In this document: positions 16,813 to 24,565 of the stretch, piece by piece
Position numbering within the stretch: the first letter of the stretch is position 1
Layout of the letters: every line of letters begins with the position of its first letter
NCBI RefSeq assembly: GCF_003957375.1
Contig: NZ_CP025473.1
Location: 1,513,501 to 1,577,500 of the forward strand
Direction of reading: 5' to 3'
Source of the DNA: Enterococcus mundtii
GTDB taxonomy: Bacteria > Bacillota > Bacilli > Lactobacillales > Enterococcaceae
DNA length: 64,000 bases
Notes under the pieces: model-generated
Told to the model about the DNA's origin: nothing
What the model saw: only the letters and a program-made list of their open reading frames with translations
The model's database searches: none
Program-made: the position numbers and the translations under genes

Positions 16813-18670
16813 AATAGTATCTTACCTCCTGTAATGCTGGTTTTTCTTGTCCATTTGCAAAAACGATGCCGTTTCCGGAAAACTCATAATCACTTGGACG
16901 ATCATCAAAATCCCCGCCGTAACGCATGACTTTTCGATTGGTCACTGGATCAAGTACCTCAAGTGCTTGATCTTTAAAATCCCAAATATATCCGCCTTGA
17001 TACATCTCGTATTCATCTAATAATGCCATATAAGAACCTAATCCACCTAAAGAATTTCCCATATCGTGCATGTACTCGCACAAGATATATGGTTTATCTG
17101 CCTGATTCTCTAGATAATCAGCGACCGCCGCAGGTGTTGCGTACATACTACTTTTCATATCCGAAACAGAAGCTTCAAATGTGGGATCAACATAATTCCC
17201 CTCATAGTGAACAAACCGGTCTGGATCAACCTTCTTGAAGTATTCATTCATCAACCGAATATTCTCCCCTACATAGGACTCATTGCCTAAGGACCAGAAC
17301 AAGATACTTGTATGGTTCTTGAACGTTTCAAAATGGGTTTTTGCTCGATCTAGCACCACTTCTCGCCATTGCAGAATGCCTCTTGGTACATTATAGGATG
17401 GCTCAAAAGCACCCATTTTTTGCCATGACCCATGTGATTCTAAATTGGTTTCTGCCATCACGTGGATACCTGCTCGATCGCAGAGGAAATACCAAGGAAT
17501 CTGGTTGGGATAATGTGAGGTCCGGACGCCATTGATATTGGCATTTTTAATCACTGCCAAATCCTTTTCCATGTCATCTAAGGTGATCGCACGTCCTGTT
17601 TTTTCACTCCACTCATGACGATTGACTCCATTGATGATCAAGCGTTTTCCATTCAGATACATCACTTTATCTTTTAACTCGATCTTGCGAAACCCGAATG
17701 GATACTCGACATATTCAGTCACTCCGTCACGGTCCCTGGTTTCAATTTCAAACGTATAGAGATTCGGCGCAAAATGATCCCATAATACCACTTCACCTAA
17801 ATCAATACTGAGCTGCACTGTTTCGCCTATCGCTTGCTTTTCTTCATAGATCGTTTGTCTGTCTAAATCAAGGACCCGTACCTGTAAGTCGCTTTCAGCT
17901 GTAAGATTTTCAAAAGATAAGGACACATCCAATTTTCCTTTTTGGTACGTGTCATCTAATTGAGGACGTAACCACAAGTCTTCTAAATGATTCTTGCCAC
18001 GAGCAACTAAGACGACATTTCGAAAAATCCCAAAGAAACGGAAAAAATCTTGGTCTTCTAAAAAGGCAGCTGTGCTACGTTTGTGGACTTCGACTGCCAA
18101 ACGATTCTCTTCTTCAAGATAAGGGGACAAATCAAATTCGGACGGTGTAAATGAATCTTCTGCATAACCGACGAAATGACCATTCAACCACACATACATG
18201 GCTTGTTCGACACCTTCAAAACGAATCGTGACATCTTTTCCCTTCAATCCCTCTGCTAATTGGAAAGTCGTGACATAGGACCCTACTGGATTTTCTTCAG
18301 CTTGAGAGAACATCCCTGCCATTTCCTTTTCTGAAGCAGTTGTATAAGCGGGACGACGAAACTCATGACCTTCCCAAGGATACATCGTGTTGATGTAATG
18401 GATCTTATCAAAATCACTTAGTTCAATGTGGCCAGGCACATGGATCGTGTCGAATGAACGATCATCAAAATCTTGTTCAAAAAACTCTTTGGGGCGCTTT
18501 TCTGCATTTTCAGAAAAACAAAAGCGCCATTCACCATTTAGCGACTGTAGTCGGGAACTTTGACTTCTTATTTCTTCTTTTGAACCGTAGACCGTATGAT
18601 CACTGTGTGCCTTTCGCTGATTCACACGAAAAACTTGTGGATCATCTAACCAATCAATTGATGCCTGCAT
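16793..18670 (-). CDS. lacL: Beta-galactosidase large subunit LacL
   Basis: A 625-residue GH2 enzyme chain that hydrolyses terminal beta-galactosides once assembled with LacM. It covers the sugar-binding domain (LNGEWRFCFSENAEKRP near residue 45, then WLNGHFVGYAEDSFTPSEF), the Ig-like domain and the TIM barrel. The acid/base glutamate is in WSLGNESYVG near 430, and the nucleophile is in ILCEYMHDMGNSLGG near 505. It lacks LacZ domain 5, which is supplied by LacM. Its ATG overlaps the alpha-galactosidase stop region by 17 bases, and the ribosome-binding site is AGGAGAGG. No export signal is present, so it acts in the cytoplasm. Confidence 0.94.
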   Translation of the reverse strand: MQASIDWLDDPQVFRVNQRKAHSDHTVYGSKEEIRSQSSRLQSLNGEWRFCFSENAEKRPKEFFEQDFDDRSFDTIHVPGHIELSDFDKIHYINTMYPWEGHEFRRPAYTTASEKEMAGMFSQAEENPVGSYVTTFQLAEGLKGKDVTIRFEGVEQAMYVWLNGHFVGYAEDSFTPSEFDLSPYLEEENRLAVEVHKRSTAAFLEDQDFFRFFGIFRNVVLVARGKNHLEDLWLRPQLDDTYQKGKLDVSLSFENLTAESDLQVRVLDLDRQTIYEEKQAIGETVQLSIDLGEVVLWDHFAPNLYTFEIETRDRDGVTEYVEYPFGFRKIELKDKVMYLNGKRLIINGVNRHEWSEKTGRAITLDDMEKDLAVIKNANINGVRTSHYPNQIPWYFLCDRAGIHVMAETNLESHGSWQKMGAFEPSYNVPRGILQWREVVLDRAKTHFETFKNHTSILFWSLGNESYVGENIRLMNEYFKKVDPDRFVHYEGNYVDPTFEASVSDMKSSMYATPAAVADYLENQADKPYILCEYMHDMGNSLGGLGSYMALLDEYEMYQGGYIWDFKDQALEVLDPVTNRKVMRYGGDFDDRPSDYEFSGNGIVFANGQEKPALQEVRYYYGKYRS

Positions 18671-20888
18671 GTTCTTCTTCCTCTCCTGTAACTATTTTCT
18701 CAAAGTGAAAAATTTCTGTTTGAAAATCTCCGTGAAAATCAGGGAGATAAAACCCCATCGTCATTAACTCCGAGCCTGAATAAATCAATGAACTTTTACG
18801 TTCACGATACATCCCTTCCTCCAAACCAATCAAGCGGATCTCATGAAAAGGCGGTTGTCCAGAAGTTAATCGTCGTGCCATAAAGACCACGATCTCCTTT
18901 TTATTTGGAGAAACAAATTGCCACGCCGCAATGTTTTGTTCAAAGGGATTTTCTAAGCGGTCAAATTTTCCTTGTTGGATTGTTTGACGAATTTCTTTAT
19001 ACGTGCTGATCTGTTCTTTGATGATTTTCTTTTCTTGTTCGTCTAATGCGGTCAAATCTAGTTCATAACCAAATACCCCGCTCATCGCTACATCCCCGCG
19101 TGTCTTTAAATCTGTCACACGTCCACTTTGATGGTTAGGCGATGCAGAGACATGGGCACCCATGGATGAGATGGGATAGCCGAGACTCGTGCCATATTGG
19201 ATGTCGATCCGTTCCATTGCATCGGTATTGTCACTTGTCCAGGATTGTGGCATATAGTAAAGAATTCCTGCGTCAAAACGGCCACCCCCACCTGAGCATC
19301 CTTCCCATAAGATATCTGGGTAAGCTGTGATCAACTCTTCTAAAAGGTTATATAATCCTAAAACATACCGGTGATAGACCTCTCCTTGATTCTCCACGTA
19401 AGCAGAGTAAACATCTGATAAGGAGCGATTCATATCCCATTTCACATAATCGATCGGTACCTTATCCAAAATCTTTCGTAATTGCTGACTGATCGAATCT
19501 CGCACTTCTTTTCGTGTAAAATCCAAAACAAATTGCGACCGAGATGCTGCAGGCGTGCGTGCTGGTTCTTGCATCAAATAATCAGACGCCTGACGATACA
19601 ATTCAGAATCGATCGAAATCATTTCAGGCTCCACCCATAGCCCAAATTTGAGGCCTCTTTCATGAGCATACTCTGCAATTCCCTTCAATCCATTCGCCAA
19701 TTTCCCTTCATATTCAAACCAGTCTCCTAAAGAAGAAGTATCTGCATCTCTTTTCCCAAACCAGCCGTCATCTAAGACGAACATTTCCATACCTAACGCT
19801 GCTGCTTCATCGATCAGTGCTTCGATTTTTTTGCTAGTAAAGTCAAAATAAGTCGCTTCCCAATTATTGACCAAGATCGGACGTGGTTCGTACTGATACT
19901 TCCCACGTGCCACACGTTCTCGCAACAGCTCATGATGTATGTGGCTCATGCCATTTAATCCTTCGTCTGAATAAGAAAGGATCATTTCTGGCGTTTGAAA
20001 CGCTTCATCGGTTGAAAGTTGCCATTGGAACTGATACGCATTGATGCCACCAACGATTCTTAGTTGATCGATTTGATCTTTTTCGATCTCGAACGCATGA
20101 TTGCCAGAATAGATAAACTGTAGACCGATGGCTTCTCCAAGACTTTCCGTCGTATGTGTATGTGTCAAAGCGATAAAATTATTCATTTGGTGACTACTGC
20201 TTCCTCGTCGACTTTCAAATGATTTCACCCCCTCAGTGATCCGTTGTCTCGAAATCAAACGCTCTCTAGCATGGGCTCCAGGTAAGGCGATCACTTCAGT
20301 AAATCTGCCCGAATTCGTCAAATCTAATTGAAAAGAAGCTGCTTTATCTAACAAGATCATTTGCTTCGTTTGATTACGATACTTAGCGGAGCGGATAATG
20401 ACCCCTCGTTTTTCGTAAATCGTATAAAAAAGATCCACATAGATCGGTAAAACTCGGTCTTTCAAGGTGATACACAACGTTTGTGCTTCCTGTTCCTTCA
20501 ATATATAGGTTTGTGGTAATCCTGAAAGCTTTGGTTTACCTTGGATGATTTGATATGTTTCATATCTTAAATCAAGCAAGCTAGAGCCATTCTCACGTGT
20601 GATGATCGTAGCTGGAATGCGATAATCCATACTTCCGTGTCCCGAAAATTCTTGTGGTAGCGTATCTTTTGAAAATGCTCGCTCATCATGCAAAGGAACA
20701 TTTCCTGAAAAACCGCGATCTCTTCTTGGATATTTTTTGTTATCGGTATAGTTATTCACTTTTTTACCAAAATGAACATGGGTCAACACACCAGATTCTT
20801 CAATTTTCATCACATAAGAAATCAATGGATTCGACAAATGAAAAACATTTGTTTCCGAATCGAATGCAATCAACGATTGTCTTTTCAT
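18654..20888 (-). CDS. Alpha-galactosidase, GH36
   Basis: A 744-residue cytoplasmic enzyme of the usual length for bacterial GH36. It contains the beta-sandwich N-terminal domain and the barrel signatures FVLDDGWFGKRD, GLKFGLWVEPEM, the nucleophile Asp in YVKWDMNRSLSD and the acid/base Asp in SWTSDNTDAMER. The preceding LWEGCSGGGGRFD loop holds the substrate cysteine/glycine motif. It should release alpha-1,6-galactose from melibiose, raffinose or stachyose. AGGTGAAGAA precedes ATG 20888. It is the first gene of a three-gene galactosidase operon divergent from a LacI-family gene. Confidence 0.93.
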   Translation of the reverse strand: MKRQSLIAFDSETNVFHLSNPLISYVMKIEESGVLTHVHFGKKVNNYTDNKKYPRRDRGFSGNVPLHDERAFSKDTLPQEFSGHGSMDYRIPATIITRENGSSLLDLRYETYQIIQGKPKLSGLPQTYILKEQEAQTLCITLKDRVLPIYVDLFYTIYEKRGVIIRSAKYRNQTKQMILLDKAASFQLDLTNSGRFTEVIALPGAHARERLISRQRITEGVKSFESRRGSSSHQMNNFIALTHTHTTESLGEAIGLQFIYSGNHAFEIEKDQIDQLRIVGGINAYQFQWQLSTDEAFQTPEMILSYSDEGLNGMSHIHHELLRERVARGKYQYEPRPILVNNWEATYFDFTSKKIEALIDEAAALGMEMFVLDDGWFGKRDADTSSLGDWFEYEGKLANGLKGIAEYAHERGLKFGLWVEPEMISIDSELYRQASDYLMQEPARTPAASRSQFVLDFTRKEVRDSISQQLRKILDKVPIDYVKWDMNRSLSDVYSAYVENQGEVYHRYVLGLYNLLEELITAYPDILWEGCSGGGGRFDAGILYYMPQSWTSDNTDAMERIDIQYGTSLGYPISSMGAHVSASPNHQSGRVTDLKTRGDVAMSGVFGYELDLTALDEQEKKIIKEQISTYKEIRQTIQQGKFDRLENPFEQNIAAWQFVSPNKKEIVVFMARRLTSGQPPFHEIRLIGLEEGMYRERKSSLIYSGSELMTMGFYLPDFHGDFQTEIFHFEKIVTGEEEEHAGIN

Positions 20889-20909
20889 TTCTTCACCTCA
20901 CAAATTTTT

Positions 20910-20923
20910 AGAAACCGTTTACT
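20910..20923. promoter_or_regulatory. cre/LacI-type operator O2
   Basis: AGTAAACGGTTTCT on the minus strand, a CG-centred imperfect palindrome just downstream of the alpha-galactosidase -10 box and upstream of its ribosome-binding site. It fits either a CcpA cre or an operator for the adjacent LacI-family protein. Confidence 0.5.
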
Positions 20924-20937
20924 TTTTAACTAACTCC

Positions 20938-20967
20938 TGTATACTGTTTACTAAACATATTTGTCAA
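20938..20967 (-). promoter_or_regulatory. Promoter of the galactosidase operon with internal operator O1
   Basis: On the minus strand TTGACA (20967-20962) and TATACA (20943-20938) are 18 bases apart. The spacer contains the perfect palindrome TGTTTAGTAAACA at 20945-20957. Placement between the -35 and -10 boxes suggests direct repression by the divergent LacI-family regulator. Confidence 0.65.
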
Positions 20968-21001
20968 TAACTTTTTTAATATTTCTTAAAGGAGTGATTT
21001 T

Positions 21002-22030
21002 ATGGTAGGGATTCGTGATGTCGCTCGAAAAGCGAATGTCTCTCCTGCAACTGTTTCACGCGTATTGAATCAAGATAAGACAATCCATGTCGCACCAGAA
21101 ACAAAGAAACGGATTTTTGAAGTTGCAGAAAAATTGAACTATGATATCAATAAACGAAAATATATCAAAAAACGAATGCCATCGATCGGTGTGATCTCGA
21201 CGATCAGTAAGGCAAGTGAAGCCCAAGATGTCTATTACAAAGAATTACGTATGGGATTAGAAGAAGAAGCAAACCGCCTGCATATTGGCATGAATCGCAT
21301 CTACAATCTCTCTGACAATCCCAAGGAATGGAAAGACTTAGATCAACTAGGAGCGATCATCGTAGTTGGAACAGTGACGAAGCAATCGATCACTGATCTA
21401 TTGGCACAAAATCAGCATTTGATTGTTGTTGATAATCCCGATATCCAACAAGAAGTTGATATGGTTTATGGCGATCTGGAACGAATGACTAAAGCTGTTT
21501 TAGAACTATTTTTAGAAAATGGCCACCGACGAATTGCTTATATCGGAGGCTATCAAGTCGATATGGATGAACGAGGAGGTAAAACAATCAATCAAGATGA
21601 AAAACGAGTACGTGCCTATTTACATTTCATGGCCGATCATCAGCTACAAGACTACAGTACGCACTATCTCGGAAATTGGACAGAAGAAGACGGCGAACGT
21701 TTAGCAGAAGAATTGATCCAAAGTGACGATCCGCTTCCAACCGCTCTACTTGTTGGAAGCGATCCAATGGCGATCGGAGTTTATCGCACGATGAAAAAAA
21801 ATCAAGTTGATATCGGTAAAGACATCGTGATTGCAAGTTTCGATAACATTGAAGCAGCCAGTAAATTAACTCCCGGATTAACCACCGTACAAATCAATGC
21901 CAAATCCATCGGTAAAGCCGCCGTTCGCTTAGCTGTCGAAAGAATCGATCAAATTCGCAACGAACCAATCATCCTAACCTATCCCACCCGGTTAGTGGTA
22001 AGAGAAAGCTTTGTGCCAAAGAGGTTGTGA
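21002..22030 (+). CDS. LacI/GalR-family transcriptional repressor
   Basis: A 342-residue regulator. The N-terminal helix-turn-helix and hinge helix read VGIRDVARKANVSPATVSRV and NQDKTIHVAPETKKRI, followed by a periplasmic-binding-type sensor domain with ALLVGSDPMAIGVYR and VIASFDNIEAASKLTPGLTT. AAAGGAGTG precedes ATG 21002. Its divergent position against the alpha-galactosidase/lacL/lacM operon, and the palindrome in that promoter, make it the likely local repressor. The inducer is probably a galactoside or galactose derivative. Confidence 0.9.
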   Translation: MVGIRDVARKANVSPATVSRVLNQDKTIHVAPETKKRIFEVAEKLNYDINKRKYIKKRMPSIGVISTISKASEAQDVYYKELRMGLEEEANRLHIGMNRIYNLSDNPKEWKDLDQLGAIIVVGTVTKQSITDLLAQNQHLIVVDNPDIQQEVDMVYGDLERMTKAVLELFLENGHRRIAYIGGYQVDMDERGGKTINQDEKRVRAYLHFMADHQLQDYSTHYLGNWTEEDGERLAEELIQSDDPLPTALLVGSDPMAIGVYRTMKKNQVDIGKDIVIASFDNIEAASKLTPGLTTVQINAKSIGKAAVRLAVERIDQIRNEPIILTYPTRLVVRESFVPKRL

Positions 22031-22146
22031 AAAAAGCGCTTTGACCTGAGCAGTAAGATAGAAAATTGGAAAATAGCGCTTCATATTTTTAGATTTTTTT
22101 GCTTAGTGTTGAATATCAGCTCTCATAATCGTTTTTTTCAGCAAAA

Positions 22147-22185
22147 AAAACCATTAAGAACAACTGAGTTGTTCTTAATGGTTTT
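22147..22185. terminator. Bidirectional terminator between lacI-type and metE-like genes
   Basis: Perfect 18-base arms (AAAACCATTAAGAACAAC and complement) with a TGA loop, and A- and T-runs on the two sides. It serves both converging genes. Confidence 0.92.
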
Positions 22186-22213
22186 TCTGAATACTTGGTT
22201 TGTCGGTGATTAC

Positions 22214-23344
22214 TTAATTCCAGACCTCTTCGGCTATGCTCTTGATCAACGCGATTTTCTGCCATTGTGCTTCTTCTGTCAAGATATTCCCTTCTTCAGT
22301 GGAGGCGAACCCGCATTGCGGGCTTAGAAACAATCGATCTAAAGGAATGTAACGAGTGGCTTCATAAATTCGCTCAATGATTTTTTGACGATCTTCAAGT
22401 ACGCCAGATTTTGAGGTTATCAATCCTAATACTACAAGTTTTTCCCCGCTAACTTTCGCCAGTGGTTCAAAACCTCCTGAACGTTCGTTGTCATATTCTA
22501 AATAATAGGCATTAACATTTTCTTCCGTAAATAGTGGTTCAGCTACAGCATCATATCCGCCAGCTGCCGCCCAAGTGGAGTGATAATTACCACGACAGAC
22601 ATGCGTATTCAAAATCAGATCCTGAGGTTGTTTATCTAGAACGGCATTATTGATCTGTACATAGATCTGTGCTAAATCTTGCCGTACCTCACTTTCTTCT
22701 TTCTCAATATCAGCCAAAAAACCTTCTGGTAATGGTGCAACGAGTACGCCCCACGTACAATCATCCAATTGGATCGTTCTGGCGCCTGCTTCATATAAAT
22801 CCGCAATCACTTGCCGATAAGCTGTTACAATATCTTGAAAAAGTTCTTCGTTTGTCGGATAGATGGTACGAACATGAGGCAAAATGTCTGGACGTAACAA
22901 CTCCACTAACAATTGAGCTGGGGCTGGAATGGTTTGCTTTACTTCAATGCCCTCGGTCGTATGGGTACGTGTAAACCGAAAATGGTCCACAAAAGGATGA
23001 CTCTTTCCTGTAATTTTTTCTGTTACAATGACCGTTCCTGGACGTGTCTCTTCTCCGTGAAACTGGTAACCACGCTCAGGTACAAAAAATTCGATACCTT
23101 GTAAACCAAAGAAAAAGTCCAAATGCCACCAACTCCGACGAAACTCCCCATCTGTCACCGCATGTAAGCCAGCAGCTTCTTGTTTTTTGATCAGATCGAT
23201 AATGGTTTCATCTTCTATCTTTTTCAAATCAGTAGCAGAAATAATCGATTCATTATACGCTTTTCGTGCTTGTTTCAGTTTCTCAGGCCTCAAGAAACTG
23301 CCGACGATGTCATAGCGGAATAGGGATGTTGTTTGAGTAGTCAT
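22214..23344 (-). CDS. MetE-like cobalamin-independent methyltransferase (YxjG/YxjH-type)
   Basis: A 376-residue single-barrel relative of the C-terminal half of MetE. It keeps the start DIVGSFLRPEKLKQARK, the TIQLDDCTW strand, the zinc-ligand region LNTHVCRGNYHSTW (His and Cys) and the second cysteine in FLSPQCGFAS. The N-terminal MetE half is absent, as in the Bacillus YxjG/YxjH proteins, which are thought to transfer methyl groups to make methionine. It may use a methyl donor other than triglutamyl-folate. GGAGGAATTTATT precedes ATG 23344. A Met-specific T-box leader upstream supports a role in methionine supply. Confidence 0.87.
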   Translation of the reverse strand: MTTQTTSLFRYDIVGSFLRPEKLKQARKAYNESIISATDLKKIEDETIIDLIKKQEAAGLHAVTDGEFRRSWWHLDFFFGLQGIEFFVPERGYQFHGEETRPGTVIVTEKITGKSHPFVDHFRFTRTHTTEGIEVKQTIPAPAQLLVELLRPDILPHVRTIYPTNEELFQDIVTAYRQVIADLYEAGARTIQLDDCTWGVLVAPLPEGFLADIEKEESEVRQDLAQIYVQINNAVLDKQPQDLILNTHVCRGNYHSTWAAAGGYDAVAEPLFTEENVNAYYLEYDNERSGGFEPLAKVSGEKLVVLGLITSKSGVLEDRQKIIERIYEATRYIPLDRLFLSPQCGFASTEEGNILTEEAQWQKIALIKSIAEEVWN

Positions 23345-23387
23345 AATAAATTCCTCCTTCGATTACGTAGTTGATAAGAGTCAGATG

Positions 23388-23640
23388 AAAACAAAAAAAC
23401 ACTCATCTCTTTTGCCAAGTCTTGACAAAAGGGACGAATGCGTCGTGTTACCACCCTTATTTGCATTATCCTCACAAATAATGCCTCAACGATACCATCA
23501 GATATCCGGCGAGTTAACGGTCGCGATCCGGTTTTACTCACTTACTAGTAAAACAAGCTCCAAGTTCATCTTCACTAAGGTTTTAGGTCTCCTTTTTCAC
23601 CCTCCGGAGTCTCTTTTTACCTTCCACCATTAGTTACTCT
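23388..23640 (-). promoter_or_regulatory. T-box leader, methionine specifier
   Basis: The leader has the T-box antiterminator sequence AAGGGTGGTAACACG (23459-23444), followed by a competing terminator stem between about 23435 and 23395 with a T7 run. In stem I, a GTGAAG-ATG-AACTTGGAGC segment places ATG (23569-23567) in the usual specifier position just before the conserved GGAGC. An apical AGAGACTCC...GGTGAAA arrangement is also seen. Uncharged tRNA-Met should stabilise the antiterminator and turn on the methyltransferase gene. Confidence 0.88.
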
Positions 23641-23668
23641 TCTCTTCTACGCTTTGATATTGTCAATT

Positions 23669-23697
23669 ACTATCCCATGTTTACTTTAGAATGTCAA
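23669..23697 (-). promoter_or_regulatory. Promoter of the T-box leader
   Basis: TTGACA at 23697-23692 and GATAGT at 23674-23669, 17 bases apart, about 30 bases before the T-box leader begins. Confidence 0.55.
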
Positions 23698-23703
23698 CTG
23701 ATT

Positions 23704-24468
23704 CTACTCACCCTGACTTACTTCGATCCATGTTCGATAATATTCAAAGGAGACATTTTCTTTTGTCGTATGGGTCAACAAGTATTGACCAATCGTTTGT
23801 CCTAATCGGTAGCCTTGCTCCTGCAACCTGTCTTTTACTTCAGATAGATTATTATTCTCTGTGTAGTTTACTTGTACTTTTAATAGAAATCGCACGTATT
23901 TTTTCGTAAGATCATTCTGCCAGATTGTCTGTGAGCCTGGAAGTTCTTTTGTGTGTTCCTCCGTACAGAAGCCATAAATACCGTTCTGCGTATTTTCTGG
24001 AAAATATATCACAAAACTTGAATAATTTTTTAGATACTCCTTCGAATATAAAATATCATCAGATGCTGCCACGACGATTTTTTGGAAGGGAATTTCTTCT
24101 TCAGGAAATTTATTTGGCGGACTATCGATCATTTCTTTCAGTTGATTTTTTCTTGATAATACTTCTTTATGCTTTTGTTCCAAAATTTTTTTCTCATGAT
24201 CCAATCGCTGCTCCGTTTCATTTAAAGTATGATACAACTCATTTAATGATTTACTATATAGATTTTTCATCTGCTTGATGGGAATACCTAACTTTCGATA
24301 AAAATTGATGTCATATACTTGAAAGATGGCATCGATATCAAACAAACGATACCCGTTTTCCTCTTCTCGCGCTGTATGGATTAACCCTTCTGCATCCCAA
24401 TAACGAATCGTTGATCTAGGGATATCTAATAATTCTGCTACTTCTCCAATTGAATACATTGTTTTCAT
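23704..24468 (-). CDS. MerR-family transcriptional regulator
   Basis: About 254 residues. The N-terminal winged helix reads MYSIGEVAELLDIPRSTIRY, then WDAEGLIH and ENGYRLFDIDAI, as in MerR proteins. A long coiled coil (ETEQRLDHEKKILEQKHKEV) follows at about 95-130. The C-terminal 120 residues include YFPENTQNGIYGFCTEE, a likely effector-binding domain I cannot name. ATG 24468 has TTGAGGTGA upstream. It is divergent from a two-gene ABC exporter whose promoter has the extended spacer expected for MerR-type activation, so it is the probable activator. Confidence 0.85.
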   Translation of the reverse strand: MKTMYSIGEVAELLDIPRSTIRYWDAEGLIHTAREEENGYRLFDIDAIFQVYDINFYRKLGIPIKQMKNLYSKSLNELYHTLNETEQRLDHEKKILEQKHKEVLSRKNQLKEMIDSPPNKFPEEEIPFQKIVVAASDDILYSKEYLKNYSSFVIYFPENTQNGIYGFCTEEHTKELPGSQTIWQNDLTKKYVRFLLKVQVNYTENNNLSEVKDRLQEQGYRLGQTIGQYLLTHTTKENVSFEYYRTWIEVSQGE

Positions 24469-24504
24469 AGATTTCACCTCAACTTTAGTTTAAGCTTTTT
24501 CCCC

Positions 24505-24535
24505 TTGACCTTCAAGTAACTTTAAGGTGTAGAAT
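24505..24535 (+). promoter_or_regulatory. MerR-type promoter with 19-bp spacer and operator dyad
   Basis: TTGACC at 24505-24510 and TAGAAT at 24530-24535 are 19 bases apart. The overlapping segment CCTTCAAGTAACTTTAAGG (24509-24527) is a near-perfect palindrome centred in the spacer. This is the classical geometry through which MerR activators untwist DNA to permit transcription. Confidence 0.8.
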
Positions 24536-24565
24536 GCGTATTTGTCGGGAAAAGGAGGAAACACT

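Noticed and set aside
22106-22327. Plus-strand open frame across the lacI-type terminator
   Set aside because: It runs through a perfect terminator hairpin and antisense to the methyltransferase gene.
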